NCBI GenBank assembly: GCA_002279795.1
Contig: NCCT01000007.1
Span: forward strand, 1-64,000
Direction of reading: 5' to 3'
Origin: Hydrogenophilales bacterium 12-61-10
Lineage (GTDB): Bacteria > Pseudomonadota > Gammaproteobacteria > Burkholderiales > Thiobacillaceae
Length of the DNA: 64,000 nucleotides
Below are positions 1 through 13,177 of this stretch, piece by piece; the stretch's first letter is position 1; every line of letters begins with the position of its first letter. The position numbers were made by a program, and so were the translations under genes. Below the pieces are notes generated by a model. That model saw only the letters and a program-made list of their open reading frames with translations. It searched no databases and was not told where the DNA came from.

Positions 1-671
1 TCGAGGTCGCCCGCCATCAGGTTTGCGCGCACCGACTGACGGTTGGAAGCAAGCGCTTGCTGGAGATGCGCAGCTGCCGCATCGGGGTATCCTCTGGCCG
101 CATCCAGCAAGGCCAGTTCGCAGTAAAAATGGGCGATATCCGCATTGAGGGGTTTACTGGTGTCATTTTCCAGTTCACGTGCGGCATCGATGGCTTTTTG
201 CCAGTCTTTCTCCTGCACGTAAATTTCCAGCAGATAGGTGCGTGCCACGCCGTGCTGCGGCGTTTGCAGCAGTTTGTGAAACACCTCTTCGGCGCGGTCG
301 AGCAAACCGGCTTTCAGATAATCCTGGCCGAGCTCCCCTTGCGCGCGCAGCCGCTGCTCTTCGGCCAGCCCCTCACGTTCAAGCAGGTTTTCGTGCATGC
401 GGATCGCACGGTCCAGTTCGCCGCGACGGCGAAACAATGCGCCAAGCGCAAAATGCAGATCGATGGTTTCGGGTTCAAGCTTGACGACTTCAAGAAAGGC
501 TTCGATCGCCTTGTCCGGCTGCTCGTTGAGCAGAAAATTCAGGCCGCGGAAATACGAGTTGGGGAGCGCGCGCGATTCAGTCACCACCTGCTTGATGTCG
601 ACACGGGCAGCCAGCCAGCCCAGCACAAAAAACAGCGGGAAAGCCAGCAACCACCAAATCTCAAATTCCAT
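1..671 (-). CDS. lapB: LapB (YciM), LPS assembly protein with TPR repeats, partial
   Basis: The 5' part of a gene that runs off the left edge; the frame is open from the ATG at 671 down to base 1. The N-terminus MEFEIWWLLAFPLFFVLGW is a single membrane anchor, followed by the conserved region with PNSYFRGLNFLL and then TPR-like helical pairs. LapB is an inner-membrane-anchored tetratricopeptide protein with a rubredoxin-type C-terminus (not in view) that works with FtsH to control LpxC and therefore lipopolysaccharide synthesis. It follows lapA by 6 bases, the usual lapA-lapB pairing. Identity rests on the N-terminus and context; the C-terminal metal site cannot be checked. Confidence 0.88.
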   Translation of the reverse strand, partial: MEFEIWWLLAFPLFFVLGWLAARVDIKQVVTESRALPNSYFRGLNFLLNEQPDKAIEAFLEVVKLEPETIDLHFALGALFRRRGELDRAIRMHENLLEREGLAEEQRLRAQGELGQDYLKAGLLDRAEEVFHKLLQTPQHGVARTYLLEIYVQEKDWQKAIDAARELENDTSKPLNADIAHFYCELALLDAARGYPDAAAAHLQQALASNRQSVRANLMAGDL

Positions 672-677
672 CGTGCA

Positions 678-968
678 TCACACCACGGTTATATCGGTCG
701 ACGTCATGGCGGCATCCGCTTCACTGACCCGCTGTTTGCGGGTCGCTTCGCGCCGCAGGCGGAACAAGTTGGGCAACAACGCCAGCGCGCCAGCAAGCAC
801 CCCCAGAACAAACGCCAACCCCAACATGACAATCAAGGGGGCTTGCCACACTTGCCCCAAATACGCATTGAAAGTGACCGTCTGGCTGTTTTTCAGGGCA
901 AAGCCCAGCACCAGCAGGAATACGAGCAGCTTGAGTGCCAGTCCCAAATAACGGGTGATATTTTTCAT
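678..968 (-). CDS. lapA: LapA family protein (DUF1049)
   Basis: A 96-residue inner-membrane protein with two hydrophobic segments (about residues 8-25 and 43-65) and a basic stretch after the second, followed by a polar tail. This is the usual shape and length of LapA/YciS. LapA is co-transcribed with lapB and is linked to lipopolysaccharide assembly, though its exact role is not settled. It lies between ihfB (with a terminator-like hairpin at 1039-1065 in between) and lapB, the standard order in betaproteobacteria. Confidence 0.88.
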   Translation of the reverse strand: MKNITRYLGLALKLLVFLLVLGFALKNSQTVTFNAYLGQVWQAPLIVMLGLAFVLGVLAGALALLPNLFRLRREATRKQRVSEADAAMTSTDITVV

Positions 969-1038
969 GGATTATTGCGTGTTCGAGGTGCCGTGCATTC
1001 TACCTTTGCGGCCGGCCTCCAAAAAGGACGGCACAAAA

Positions 1039-1065
1039 GAAAACGGCGCATTACGCGCCGTTTTC
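1039..1065 (-). terminator. Hairpin terminator or attenuator between ihfB and lapA
   Basis: A perfect 11-bp inverted repeat (GAAAACGGCGC / GCGCCGTTTTC) with a 5-base loop. On the minus strand it is followed by TTTTG and lies 25 bases after the ihfB stop. The A/T-rich stem base makes it look bidirectional. It may end or attenuate ihfB transcription before lapAB. Confidence 0.7.
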
Positions 1066-1089
1066 ACCTGCATCAATCACGCATCCAGT

Positions 1090-1374
1090 TCAAAGCGGAA
1101 AGTCCACCCGGTCACGCAGTTCCTTGCCCGCCTTGAAATGCGGCACGTACTTGGCAGGAACCTGAACGCGTTCTCCCGACTTGGGATTACGCCCCAGACG
1201 GGCGGGACGAAAGCTCAGGCTGAAACTGCCAAAGCCACGAATTTCAATCCGCTCGCCGCGCGACAGGTTTTTTGCCAGCGCGTCGAGAACCGTCTTCACC
1301 GCCATCTCGATGTCCGCAACCGAAAATTGCGGATGCCGCGCCGCCAGTTGAGCAATCAACTCGGACTTGGTCAT
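1090..1374 (-). CDS. ihfB: Integration host factor subunit beta
   Basis: A 94-residue member of the HU/IHF family. The DNA-bending arm is visible as [21 protein letters not shown], and the N-terminus [11 protein letters not shown] is typical of IHF-beta rather than HU. IHF is a heterodimer with IhfA that binds specific sites and bends DNA sharply, acting in transcription, replication and recombination. It lies directly downstream of rpsA (25 bases), the conserved rpsA-ihfB pairing. Confidence 0.95.
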   Translation of the reverse strand: MTKSELIAQLAARHPQFSVADIEMAVKTVLDALAKNLSRGERIEIRGFGSFSLSFRPARLGRNPKSGERVQVPAKYVPHFKAGKELRDRVDFPL

Positions 1375-1399
1375 GAATGCTTGCCTGTTTTATTAAAAA

Positions 1400-3121
1400 T
1401 CACTCAGCGTTCTTGTTTTCGAGCTTGGCCTTCAGCAGTGCGCCGAGGTTGGTCGAGCCCGTAGCAGCAGCCGAGGTGTCAGCAGCCATTTTCTTCATGG
1501 CCGAATCCTGCTCGGTCATGTCCTTGGCCTTGATCGACAGGTTGATGACGCGATTCTTGCGGTCAACGTTGATGATCATGGCTTCGATTTCGTCGCCTTC
1601 CTTGTAGTGGGTACGCATGTCCTCTACACGGTCACGCGACACTTCGGATGCGCGCAGATAGCCTTCCATGTCGCTGTCCAGCTGTACGGTAGCGCCCTTG
1701 GCTTCGACGGTCTTGATCGTGCCTTTGACGATGCTGCCTTTCTCGTTGCCGGTGGCGTAGCTGGTCAGCGGATCGCCTTCGATCTGCTTGATGCCCAGCG
1801 AAATGCGCTCGCGCTCGAGGTCGATGCCCAACACCACGGCTTCGACTTCCTGGCCCTTGCGGAAATTCTGCACGGCTTCTTCGCCGGGGACATTCCAGGA
1901 CAGGTCGGACAGGTGAACCAGACCGTCGATGCCGCCAGCCAGGCCGATGAACACGCCAAAGTCGGTGATCGACTTGATCGCGCCGCTGACCTTGTCGCCC
2001 TTCTTGAAGTTCATCGAGAAGTCTTCCCACGGGTTCGACTTGCACTGCTTCATGCCCAGCGAGATGCGACGCTTGTCTTCGTCGATGTCGAGCACCATGA
2101 CTTCAACTTCATCGCCCAACTGCACAATCTTGTTGGGGCTGACGTTCTTGTTGGTCCAGTCCATTTCGGAGACGTGCACCAAGCCTTCGATGCCGGCCTC
2201 GATTTCGACGAACGCGCCGTAGTCGGTGAGGTTGGCGACCTTGCCGAACATGCGGGTGCCTTGCGGGTAGCGACGAGCAATGCCGACCCACGGATCGTCA
2301 CCCAGCTGCTTGATGCCGAGCGAGACGCGGTTCTTTTCGGTGTCGTAACGCAGGATCTTGGCTTCGAGTTCCATGCCGACGGTGACCACTTCGGACGGAT
2401 GCTTGACGCGACGCCAGGCCATGTCGGTGATGTGCAGCAGGCCGTCGATGCCGCCCAAATCCACGAACGCGCCGTAGTCGGTAATGTTCTTGACCACGCC
2501 CTTGACGATGGAGCCTTCTTTCAGGTTTTCCATCATCGCTTCGCGGTCGGCACCCATGGTCTCTTCCAGCACAGCACGGCGTGACACCACGACGTTGTTG
2601 CGCTTGCGGTCAAGCTTGATGACCTTGAATTCCATTTCCTTGTATTCGAACGGCGTGGTGTCCTTGACCGGACGCGTATCCACCAGCGAACCCGGCAGGA
2701 AGGCACGCAGGCCGCCCACCAGCACTGTCAAACCACCCTTGACCTTGCCCTGCACCATGCCGGTGACGATACGGCCTTCGTTCATGGCCACTTCCAGATC
2801 CAGCCACGCGGCCAGTTTCTTCGCGCGCTCGCGAGACAGCTTGGTTGCACCGAAGCCATCTTCGATCGATTCGATCGCCACGGCCACGAAATCACCGATC
2901 TTGGCTTCGACTTCGCCCAGATCGTTCTTGAATTCTTCGATTGGAATCAGGCTCTCGGATTTGAGGCCGGCATTCACCGTGACGAAGTTGCCGTCGATGC
3001 CGACGATTTCAGCGGTGATGACTTCACCCTGACGCATTTCCTGGTGCTCGAGGGATTCCTCGAACATCGCTGCAAAGTCGTCCATGGAGTCCAGATTGGT
3101 GGAAGCGGTAGCAGTTGACAT
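1400..3121 (-). CDS. rpsA: 30S ribosomal protein S1
   Basis: A 573-residue protein made of six S1 (OB-fold) repeats. Repeats 3-6 are easy to see through recurring blocks such as [40 protein letters not shown] and [21 protein letters not shown]1 binds mRNA leaders and helps the 30S subunit unfold and load them. Length matches the usual 555-575 residues. It lies between cmk and ihfB, as in most proteobacteria; the 88-base gap after cmk probably carries its own promoter or leader. A Shine-Dalgarno-like AAGAAGG precedes the ATG. Confidence 0.97.
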   Translation of the reverse strand: MSTATASTNLDSMDDFAAMFEESLEHQEMRQGEVITAEIVGIDGNFVTVNAGLKSESLIPIEEFKNDLGEVEAKIGDFVAVAIESIEDGFGATKLSRERAKKLAAWLDLEVAMNEGRIVTGMVQGKVKGGLTVLVGGLRAFLPGSLVDTRPVKDTTPFEYKEMEFKVIKLDRKRNNVVVSRRAVLEETMGADREAMMENLKEGSIVKGVVKNITDYGAFVDLGGIDGLLHITDMAWRRVKHPSEVVTVGMELEAKILRYDTEKNRVSLGIKQLGDDPWVGIARRYPQGTRMFGKVANLTDYGAFVEIEAGIEGLVHVSEMDWTNKNVSPNKIVQLGDEVEVMVLDIDEDKRRISLGMKQCKSNPWEDFSMNFKKGDKVSGAIKSITDFGVFIGLAGGIDGLVHLSDLSWNVPGEEAVQNFRKGQEVEAVVLGIDLERERISLGIKQIEGDPLTSYATGNEKGSIVKGTIKTVEAKGATVQLDSDMEGYLRASEVSRDRVEDMRTHYKEGDEIEAMIINVDRKNRVINLSIKAKDMTEQDSAMKKMAADTSAAATGSTNLGALLKAKLENKNAE

Positions 3122-3209
3122 TAAAAACCTTCTTGGTCCGTCGGTGAGGACGGGGTTAGTTGCACATCGTCAGCCTGCGGGCGCAGAACTGACACGGATA
3201 AAACTTCAC

Positions 3210-3908
3210 TTACAGCTTGTTTCGCGCATCACATGAAGCGTAGTAATCGAGAACTGCCCGAACGGCCGATTCGACATCCATTTCAGTGGTATCGAGAAAC
3301 AGCGCATCGGGTGCGGGCTTCAGGGGAGCCACTGAACGGGCAGTATCACGCGCATCACGCGCCTGCATGTCCGCAACAAGGGCGGCAAGACTAGCAGAGT
3401 TCCCCTTGCCGATCAACTGCTTATACCGCCTTTCGGCACGCGCCTCGGCGCTGGCGGTAAGGAAAACCTTGGCTACCGCATCGGGGAAGATCACCGTGCC
3501 CATGTCGCGGCCATCCGCCACCAGGCCAGGTGCCTGGCGATAGGCGCGCTGGCGATCGAGTAGCGCCGCGCGCACGGCAGGCAGGGCCGCGACTTTGGAT
3601 GCCCCCTCGCCGACGGTTTCGGCGCGGATCGCTTCGCTGACGTTTTCGTCCGCCAGCCACACCGCACCGTCGCGAAACGTCGCGGGCAACGCGACCGCCA
3701 GTTCGCCCACGCGCGCCTCGTCATCCAGCGCCACGCCGCTTTTCATCGCCGACAATGCGGTCAGTCGATAGAGTGCGCCGCTGTCGAGGAAATGGAAGCC
3801 AAGCAAGGAGGCGACCCGCTCGGCCACTGTACCTTTCCCCGAGGCGGAAGGGCCGTCGATCGTGATGACGGGTGCGGGATCAGGCGTCAGAGGCAAGGGG
3901 AGATTCAT
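3210..3908 (-). CDS. cmk: (d)CMP kinase (cytidylate kinase)
   Basis: A 232-residue nucleoside monophosphate kinase that phosphorylates CMP and dCMP with ATP, cytoplasmic. The P-loop [14 protein letters not shown] lies at about residues 19-32, and the conserved [13 protein letters not shown] segment and RRYKQL lid region follow. The ATG overlaps the aroA stop by 4 bases (ATGA), so translation is probably coupled. Length is normal for the family. Confidence 0.95.
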   Translation of the reverse strand: MNLPLPLTPDPAPVITIDGPSASGKGTVAERVASLLGFHFLDSGALYRLTALSAMKSGVALDDEARVGELAVALPATFRDGAVWLADENVSEAIRAETVGEGASKVAALPAVRAALLDRQRAYRQAPGLVADGRDMGTVIFPDAVAKVFLTASAEARAERRYKQLIGKGNSASLAALVADMQARDARDTARSVAPLKPAPDALFLDTTEMDVESAVRAVLDYYASCDARNKL

Positions 3909-5209
3909 TGCGCGATGTCAGCGAACACGTTGAAGTAGGTCGGGAAAGTCTTGTTCACACATGCCGGCTCGTTGATACGGATCGGCACCCCACCCAGTGT
4001 CACCAGCGACAAGCACATCGCCATGCGGTGATCGTCATAGGTGTCAATCACTGCATTGGAAATTAACTTCAGCGGCGGCGTGATGCGGATGAAATCGGCG
4101 CCCTCCTCCACTGTTGCGCCCACCTTGCGCAGCTCGGTCGCCATCGCCGCGATACGGTCGGTTTCCTTTACCCGCCAACTGGCGATGTTGGTCAGCGTGG
4201 TCACGCCGTCTGCGAACAGCGCCGCCACCGCCAGCGTCATGGCCGCGTCGGGTATGGGGTTGCAGTCCAGTTCGATCGCTTTGAGCCGGCCGCACGCAGG
4301 GGCGCGCGCCTCGATCCAGTTCGGCCCCATCTCGATCTGTGCGCCCATCAATGCCAGCGCGTCGGCGAAGCGTACGTCACCTTGCACGCTTTCCCGGCCC
4401 ACGCCTTCCACCCGAACCGGTCCGCCGCCGATGGCACCGGCGGCTAGAAAGTACGAAGCGGATGAGGCATCGCCTTCGACCCAGATTTCGCCGGGGCTCG
4501 CATAGCGCGCCGATTCCGGCACGCTGAAACGTTGCCAGCTGTCCTTTGCCACCTCGATACCGAAGCGCCGCAGCATCGCGAGCGTAATCCCGATATAAGG
4601 CCGGGAAATCAGCTCTCCCACGACTTCGATCGTCGTGGTGCGCTGCCGCATCGGCAGCGCCATCATCAGACCAGTCAGAAACTGGCTCGACACATTGCCG
4701 CGCACCTGGGTGGCGTCGCCCGCCAGTTCGGCAGGATGGATGGCCAGCGGCGGAAAGCCCGGTTCACCCAGGTAATCAATCTGCGCACCCAGCAACCGCA
4801 ACGCATCGACCAGATCGCCTATCGGCCGTTCGTGCATCCGCGCCACGCCCCGCAGCACGTAGTCACCGCCCGACAAGGCACAGGCCGCCGTCAATGAGCG
4901 AAACGCCGTGCCCGCATTGCCCAGAAAGAGCTCCGCCTGCTTGACCGGAAACGCGCCATCCACACCGGTGATTTCATAATCGTCGGACTCGCCACCACGC
5001 GAATCTTGTTGGCGAACCACGCCCACACCCAGCGCGCGCAAGGCATCGAGCATCACCCGGGTGTCGTCCGAATCGAGCAGTGCACGCACCGTTGTCGTTC
5101 CGGCAGCCAGCGCCGCCAGCAGCAGCACGCGGTTGGAAATGCTTTTGGAGCCGGGAAGGCGCACCGTTCCGTGTGCTGCAGAGGCAGCGGGCAAATCAAG
5201 AAAGTCCAT
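3905..5209 (-). CDS. aroA: 3-phosphoshikimate 1-carboxyvinyltransferase (EPSP synthase)
   Basis: Sixth step of the shikimate pathway: transfers enolpyruvyl from PEP to shikimate-3-phosphate. Visible motifs are [18 protein letters not shown] near the N-terminus, [13 protein letters not shown] (PEP-binding region), [17 protein letters not shown] and [10 protein letters not shown] near the C-terminus. I chose the ATG at 5209 (MDFLDLP...) because AGGAT lies about 8 bases upstream and the upstream residues do not look like this family. The stop overlaps cmk (ATGA), and tyrA lies 100 bases upstream. Confidence 0.95.
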   Translation of the reverse strand: MDFLDLPAASAAHGTVRLPGSKSISNRVLLLAALAAGTTTVRALLDSDDTRVMLDALRALGVGVVRQQDSRGGESDDYEITGVDGAFPVKQAELFLGNAGTAFRSLTAACALSGGDYVLRGVARMHERPIGDLVDALRLLGAQIDYLGEPGFPPLAIHPAELAGDATQVRGNVSSQFLTGLMMALPMRQRTTTIEVVGELISRPYIGITLAMLRRFGIEVAKDSWQRFSVPESARYASPGEIWVEGDASSASYFLAAGAIGGGPVRVEGVGRESVQGDVRFADALALMGAQIEMGPNWIEARAPACGRLKAIELDCNPIPDAAMTLAVAALFADGVTTLTNIASWRVKETDRIAAMATELRKVGATVEEGADFIRITPPLKLISNAVIDTYDDHRMAMCLSLVTLGGVPIRINEPACVNKTFPTYFNVFADIAQ

Positions 5210-5309
5210 CAAACATCCTGTGCGAATAGGGGCCAACGTTTAATACTTCGGGAACAAGGGGGGACAAGCCATCACACCCCTCCAACAGCAGGTTGACGCC
5301 GCATGCATC

Positions 5310-6176
5310 TTAAGCTTCCTGGGTTTTCATCCAGTGCTCGCGCGCGATGCGGGCGCGTGTAAACATCTCCAGCAAGCTGGCTGCATCGTCGCTTGACACG
5401 GCGGCGCGCAGCGATTGCAGCGCAGCCACATAAGCGTCCAGTTCAGATAACAGAGCCGTCTTGTTTGCCAGCGCGATGTCGCGCCACATTTCGGGACTGC
5501 TGCCAGCGATGCGGGTGAAATCGCGAAAGCCGCTGGCGGCCAGACGAAAGTAGGTCTCGCCATCCTCGCGTTGCGCCAGTTCATCCACCAGCGCGAACGC
5601 CGCCAGATGTGGCAAGTGGCTGACCGCAGCGAATACACGGTCGTGTTGTGCGGCATCGAGCGTTTCGACTTGCGCACCCGTTGCCAGCCAGAGCGCCTTG
5701 ACAGTCTCAAGGGCGGCTTTCCGGGTCTCCACCAGCGGCGTCAGCACGACTTTTTTGCCTTGATACAAGTCTGCGCGGGCGGCGCCCGGCCCGCTTCGCT
5801 CGGACCCGGCAATCGGATGGCCAGGAACAAAATCCGCAAGCCGCGCACCGAGTACGGTGCGCGCAGCCTCGATCACGTTGGCCTTTGTACTGCCGGCATC
5901 GGTGAGGATTGCGCCCGGTTTGAGATGCGGTGCCAACTGCCGCAACACGGCTTCGGTTTCGCCCACAGGCAAGGCCAGCAGTATGCAATCGGCCTGCCCG
6001 GCTTGTGCGTAGTCGGCCACGCCGTCAATCAGTTCAAGCTCGCGTGCGATGGTGAGCCGGGCGGGATTGCGCCCCACGCCAAGCACGCGCCGCACCGCGC
6101 CGGCTTGCTTCAGCGCCAGCGCAAACGAGCCGCCGATCAGGCCGGTGCCAACAATGGCGAGCGTATCGACGATCAC
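5310..6176 (-). CDS. tyrA: Prephenate dehydrogenase
   Basis: A 288-residue NAD(P)-dependent enzyme that converts prephenate to 4-hydroxyphenylpyruvate for tyrosine synthesis (arogenate use cannot be excluded). The Rossmann motif VGTGLIGGSFALALKQ starts at residue 9. Other conserved segments are DAGSTKAN, FVPGHPIAGSERSG and AVSHLPHLAAFAL. There is no fused chorismate mutase, which instead sits on pheA. The start is a GTG that overlaps the hisC stop by 4 bases (GTGA). Confidence 0.93.
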   Translation of the reverse strand: MIVDTLAIVGTGLIGGSFALALKQAGAVRRVLGVGRNPARLTIARELELIDGVADYAQAGQADCILLALPVGETEAVLRQLAPHLKPGAILTDAGSTKANVIEAARTVLGARLADFVPGHPIAGSERSGPGAARADLYQGKKVVLTPLVETRKAALETVKALWLATGAQVETLDAAQHDRVFAAVSHLPHLAAFALVDELAQREDGETYFRLAASGFRDFTRIAGSSPEMWRDIALANKTALLSELDAYVAALQSLRAAVSSDDAASLLEMFTRARIAREHWMKTQEA

Positions 6177-7267
6177 AGACAGGCTTTCAGGGCGTCGAGG
6201 AAGCGGGCATTTTGTCCTGCCAGCCCGACCGAGATGCGCAGGAATTCAGGCAAACCGTAATTGGCGACCGGGCGCACGATCACGCCGCGCTTCAGGAGTT
6301 CGGAATTAATCCGCGCGGCATCGCCGACTTTCGCCAGCAGGAAGTTGCCTTTCGACGGCACGCCGTCGACGCCCAGCGCACTCAGGCCCGCAGCGAGTTG
6401 CGCCATGCCGGCCGCGTTCAACGCATAGCTGCGCGCCAGAAAATCCACATCATCCAGAGCAGCTTCGGCCGCCGCGAGCGCGGGCGCATTGACGTTAAAA
6501 GGATGACGCACCCGGTTCAGCAAGTCGGCAACTTCAATGCTGCAAAGCCCGTAGCCCACGCGCAGCCCGGCCAGGCCATACGCTTTTGAGAAGGTCCGCA
6601 CGATCAGCAGATTGGGAAAGCGCGCCAGCCACGCCGCGGTGTCGCAACGCTCGGCGACCGGCAGATATTCGCCGTAGGCTTCATCCAGCACCACCAGCAC
6701 TTGCGGCGGCACGGTTTCAAGAAAGGCTTCGACCTCGGCCCAGGGCAAAAAGGTACCGGTTGGATTATTCGGGTTGGCGATCCACAGCACGCGGGTGTCG
6801 TCGCGAATGGCGGCGCGCATCGCAACCAGATCATGGCCGTAGTCCCTGGCCGGCACTGAAACGCCATGGGCGCCGACGGTTTGGGTGGCGATGGAATACA
6901 CCGCGAACGCGTGCTGCGCATACACAGAGGTGGTGCCCGGTGCAAGAAATGCGCGCGCCGCCATGTCCAGGACATCATTCGATCCATTGCCTAGCACGAT
7001 CTGGCTGGCCGAGACCTTCCATTTCGCAGCCAGTTTGGCCTTGAGCGCAAAGCCGGCGCCGTCGGGGTACAGCGCCATGTCGTACAGCGCGTCCTGCGCT
7101 GCGGCCAAGGCCAGCGGACTGGGGCCGAGGGGATTTTCGTTCGAGGCCAGCTTGACGATGTCGGCCTCGGCAAGGCCCAGTTCACGCGCCAGTTCGGAAA
7201 TGGGTTTACCGGGTAAATACGGCGCGATGGCGCGTACGTGCGCCGGCGTTAAATCGCAGCAATTCAT
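6173..7267 (-). CDS. hisC: Histidinol-phosphate aminotransferase
   Basis: A 364-residue class I/II PLP aminotransferase. The PLP lysine is K228 in RTFSKAYGLAGLRVGYG; ANPNNPTG and LDEAYGEY are also present. HisC converts imidazole-acetol phosphate to histidinol phosphate. Its place between pheA and tyrA suggests that it also acts on aromatic 2-oxo acids, as proposed for HisC paralogs in this betaproteobacterial cluster (inference). It overlaps pheA and tyrA by 4 bases at both ends. Confidence 0.92.
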   Translation of the reverse strand: MNCCDLTPAHVRAIAPYLPGKPISELARELGLAEADIVKLASNENPLGPSPLALAAAQDALYDMALYPDGAGFALKAKLAAKWKVSASQIVLGNGSNDVLDMAARAFLAPGTTSVYAQHAFAVYSIATQTVGAHGVSVPARDYGHDLVAMRAAIRDDTRVLWIANPNNPTGTFLPWAEVEAFLETVPPQVLVVLDEAYGEYLPVAERCDTAAWLARFPNLLIVRTFSKAYGLAGLRVGYGLCSIEVADLLNRVRHPFNVNAPALAAAEAALDDVDFLARSYALNAAGMAQLAAGLSALGVDGVPSKGNFLLAKVGDAARINSELLKRGVIVRPVANYGLPEFLRISVGLAGQNARFLDALKACL

Positions 7268-8340
7268 GACAGCGCAGCAGGATAGGAACCGAGAATTTTG
7301 AGAAAAGCGGCGCGCGTTTCGATTTCAGCCAGCACGGCGGCAAGGCGGGGGTCCTGACGGTGGCTTTCGCACACGATGAAAAACAGGTACTCCCAGTTGC
7401 TTGAGCGCGCCGGACGCGATTCGAGCTTGCTCATGGAAATGCCAGCCTCGGCCAGCGGTTGCAGCAGCTTGACGATCGCACCGGGCTGGTTGTGAATGCC
7501 CACGACGAGCGAGGTCTTGTCGCGCCCGGACGGCGCCGCATCGGTACTGCCCAGAACCAGAAAACGCGTGGTGTTGCTGGCTTCGTCCTCGACCCGTGCC
7601 GCCACCACGGCCAGGCTATACAGCTCCGCGGCCGCTTCGCTGCCCAGCGTCGCCGCATCCGGCTCGGCAGACGCTCGGCGTGCGCCCTCGCTGTTGCTGA
7701 CGACGCTGACGCGTTCGGCCTGGGGCAGATGGCGCGCAAGCCACTGCTGGCATTGGGCGAGCGACTGGGCATGGCCGTAGATACGCTGGATGCCGTCAAG
7801 GCTTGCCTGCTTGCGCATCAGCATCTGGTGGATCGGCAGCATGACTTCGCCGCAAATTTTGAGTGGACTGGAAACAATGAGGTCGAGCGTGCGCGAGATC
7901 GCGCCTTCGGTCGAGTTTTCTACCGGCACCACGGCAAAATCGGCGCGGCCGGTTTCCACCGCATGAAAGCACGCATCGATGCTGGCCTCGGCCAGGGCTT
8001 CGACTTCATGGCCGAACTGCTTATGCACCGCCTGCTGGGTGAAGGTGCCGGCCGGCCCAAGGTAGGCCACACGCGTGGTCTGTTCGAGCGCGCGGCAGGC
8101 CGACATGATTTCGCGTATCAGACGCTCGACAGTATCGCCCGACAACGGACCCAGGTTGGCTGCGCGCAAACGTTGCACGATCTGCGCCTCGCGTTCGGGC
8201 CGGTAGATTTTTTCGCCTTTTTTGGTGCGTCCCACCTGCTGCGCGATGCCCGCGCGTTCCGACAGCAGTTTGAGGATGGCGTCGTCGATGCCATCGATGC
8301 GCGCCCGCAGCGCGCTGAGGTCTTCGGGCAATTCGTTCAT
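7264..8340 (-). CDS. pheA: Bifunctional chorismate mutase / prephenate dehydratase (P-protein)
   Basis: A 358-residue three-domain enzyme leading from chorismate to phenylpyruvate. Residues 1-90 form an AroQ chorismate mutase (LRARIDGIDDAILKLLSERA). The dehydratase domain begins at about 92 (YLGPAGTFTQQA) and contains the VVPVENSTEGAI segment. A C-terminal ACT domain from about 275 carries the ESRP motif (KLESRPAR) that normally binds phenylalanine for feedback inhibition. The ATG overlaps the serA stop (ATGA). Confidence 0.95.
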   Translation of the reverse strand: MNELPEDLSALRARIDGIDDAILKLLSERAGIAQQVGRTKKGEKIYRPEREAQIVQRLRAANLGPLSGDTVERLIREIMSACRALEQTTRVAYLGPAGTFTQQAVHKQFGHEVEALAEASIDACFHAVETGRADFAVVPVENSTEGAISRTLDLIVSSPLKICGEVMLPIHQMLMRKQASLDGIQRIYGHAQSLAQCQQWLARHLPQAERVSVVSNSEGARRASAEPDAATLGSEAAAELYSLAVVAARVEDEASNTTRFLVLGSTDAAPSGRDKTSLVVGIHNQPGAIVKLLQPLAEAGISMSKLESRPARSSNWEYLFFIVCESHRQDPRLAAVLAEIETRAAFLKILGSYPAALS

Positions 8341-9489
8341 GCAGGCAGATTCCGCACAGCGAGCACGCCGGCAATCGCTGAAAGCTGCCGCAACACCGCA
8401 TCGGTAGCGGCGCTATCGATATCGACCAGGGTATAGGCCATGTCGCCCCGGGATTTGTTGAGCATGTTGTGGATGTTGATGCCGGCGCCGGCGAGCACCG
8501 AAGAAATCTGCCCCACCATGTTGGGCACATTGGCGTTGGCAATGGCGATACGGTAAGCCGATTCGCGCGCCATGGCGACGTTGGGGAAATTCACCGCGTT
8601 CAGGATGTTGCCGTTTTCCAGATAGTCGGCCAGCTGCTCGGCGACCATCACGGCGCAGTTCTCCTCCGCCTCTTCGGTGCTAGCCCCCAGGTGCGGCAAC
8701 GCGATCACCTTGGCGTGGCCCTTTAATGCGTTGGCGGGAAAGTCGCACAGGTAGGCGTGCAGCTTGCCCGCATCAAGCGCCTCGATCGCGGCAAGATTGT
8801 CGACCACGCCTTCGCGCGCAAAATTGAGCAGCACCGCGCTGGGTCGCATCACCCCGATACGCTGGGCGTTAATGAGGTTGCGAGTCGCATCGAGCAGTGG
8901 CACATGCAGGCTGACGTAATCCGCCATGCGCAGCACATCCTCGACGCTCTCGGCGCGCCGAACCTGGGATGGCAGGCGCCACGCTGCATCCACCGTAATC
9001 GCCGGATCGAAGCCGACCACATTCATGCCCAGCCTGATCGCGGCTTCCGCGACGGTCGAGCCGATGGCGCCGAGGCCGATCACGCCCAGCGTGCGGCCCG
9101 GCAGTTCGCTGCCGGCAAAGGCTTTTTTGCCGGCCTCGGTTGCCTTGTGCATCTCGTCGTCCGTGCCGGAAAGGCCTTCGACAAAGCGGATTGCCGGCAC
9201 GATGTTGCGCGCGGCCAGCAACATGCCGGCGATGACCAGCTCCTTCACCGCATTGGCGTTCGCCCCCGGTGTCGGACAGTTTTTTGACAGGGATGTTGTT
9301 GGTTCCAGCACCGGCGCGGGCGATGGCCCGCACCGACGCCGGAATGTCCATTTCGTGCATGTTGGTCGAACGCACCAGAATGCCGTCCGCATCGACCATA
9401 TCGCCGCCCACGGTGTAATGCGCTGGCAAACGGGCCAGTCCTTTGGCCGAAATGGCGTTAAGGGTCAGGATCTTGCGCGCTTGAGCCAT
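8337..9489 (-). pseudogene. serA: D-3-phosphoglycerate dehydrogenase, frame disrupted by a short internal deletion
   Basis: First step of serine synthesis: oxidises 3-phosphoglycerate with NAD. The reading frame starts at 9489 (MAQARKILTLNAISAKGL) and is normal through AGAGTNNIPVKKLSD, then the family sequence continues in another frame from PGANANAVKELVIAGML. Between them (about 9262-9278) roughly eight residues that are normally conserved in this position (of the type GVPVFN) are missing and the phase changes. Downstream, the NAD motif LGVIGLGAIGSTVAEAA, the catalytic region and a C-terminal ACT domain are intact. It sits 5 bases after serC and overlaps pheA by 4 bases, so the gene is in its native place. 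Either a recent null mutation or, more likely, a sequence error. Confidence 0.85.
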
Positions 9490-9494
9490 GACGA

Positions 9495-10570
9495 TCAGCC
9501 CTGACGGGTTTCGAATTCAAGCATGTAGTCGACCAGCGTCTGCACGCCCTCAAGCGGCATGGCGTTGTAAATCGACGCGCGCATGCCGCCGACCGAGCGG
9601 TGGCCTTTCAGCTGCAGCAGATTGTGTTCTTTCGCGCCTTTGAGGAAGGCTTCGTCGAGCGCCGGATCGGCTAATGTGAACGGCACGTTCATCAAGGAAC
9701 GGTTGTCGATCGCCACCGGCGAATTGTAGAAGCCGGACGCGTCGATCTTGCCGTACAGCAACCCGGCCTTCTCGCGATTGGTCTTTTCCATCGCAACCAG
9801 GCCGCCGTTCGCCTTAAGCCACTTGAACACCAGACCGGCGGTATACATGGCGAACGTGGCCGGCGTGTTGTACATCGAGTCGTTGTCGGCGTGAATCTTG
9901 TAGTCGAACATGGTCGGCGTGCCCTTGAGCGTTTCACCAATCAGGTCGTCGCGCACGATGACGATGGTCAAACCCGCCGGGCCGATGTTCTTTTGCGCAC
10001 CGGCGTAGATCAGGCCGAATTTCGACACGTCGATCGGACGCGACAGGATGGTCGACGACATGTCGGCCACCAGCGGCACAGTGCCGGTGTCGGGCGTCCA
10101 GAACAACTCAACGCCGCCGATGGTTTCGTTCGGGGTGTAATGCATATAGGCCGCGCTGGAGTCGAGTTTCCACTGGTCCTGCGTCGGCGCGTAGCTGAAG
10201 TTTTTGTCTTCGCTCGTCGCCACCACATTTACCGCGCCGTATCGCTTGGCTTCTTTAATGGCTTTTTTCGACCACTCGCCGGTGTTAAGGTAATCAGCGC
10301 TGGCTTTTCCGCGCAACAGGTTCATCGGAACCATCGCAAACTGGCTCGATGCGCCACCCTGCAGGAACAGCACCTTGTAGTTGGCTGGAATGCCCATCAC
10401 TTCGCGCAGATCGGCTTCACACTCCGCAGCGATACCCATGAATTCCTTGCCGCGATGGCTCATTTCCATCACCGACATGCCGGATCCATGCCAATCGACC
10501 ATCTCGGCCTGCACTTGCTGCAACACGGTTTTGGGCAGCACGGCAGGGCCGGCGCTGAAGTTGTAAATGG

Positions 10571-10574
<4 letters not shown>
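9495..10574 (-). CDS. serC: Phosphoserine aminotransferase
   Basis: A 359-residue class V PLP aminotransferase, which turns 3-phosphohydroxypyruvate into phosphoserine and also acts in pyridoxal phosphate synthesis. It starts with [14 protein letters not shown]; the PLP lysine is K195 in [30 protein letters not shown] and the C-terminal [17 protein letters not shown] are typical. The ATG overlaps the gyrA stop (ATGA), an arrangement conserved in betaproteobacteria. Confidence 0.96.
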
Positions 10575-13105
<2,531 letters not shown>

Positions 13106-13136
13106 AACCGGCTTTTTATTGGTCTAAAAGCCCGTG

Positions 13137-13145
13137 ATTTTAGCA
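13137..13145 (-). promoter_or_regulatory. Possible extended -10 element upstream of gyrA
   Basis: The minus strand reads TGCTAAAAT about 32 bases before the gyrA ATG, an extended -10 (TGnTAnAAT-like) for the housekeeping sigma factor. No good -35 is seen 17 bases upstream, which is tolerated with an extended -10. Unproven. Confidence 0.35.
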
Positions 13146-13177
13146 TGGCCTCCCTACCTGGATGGGCAGGCTACAGG

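Noticed and set aside
9262..9290. Programmed +1 frameshift in serA at AAAAAAC
   Set aside because: A slip would restore the frame, but conserved residues would still be missing, so it does not explain the gap.
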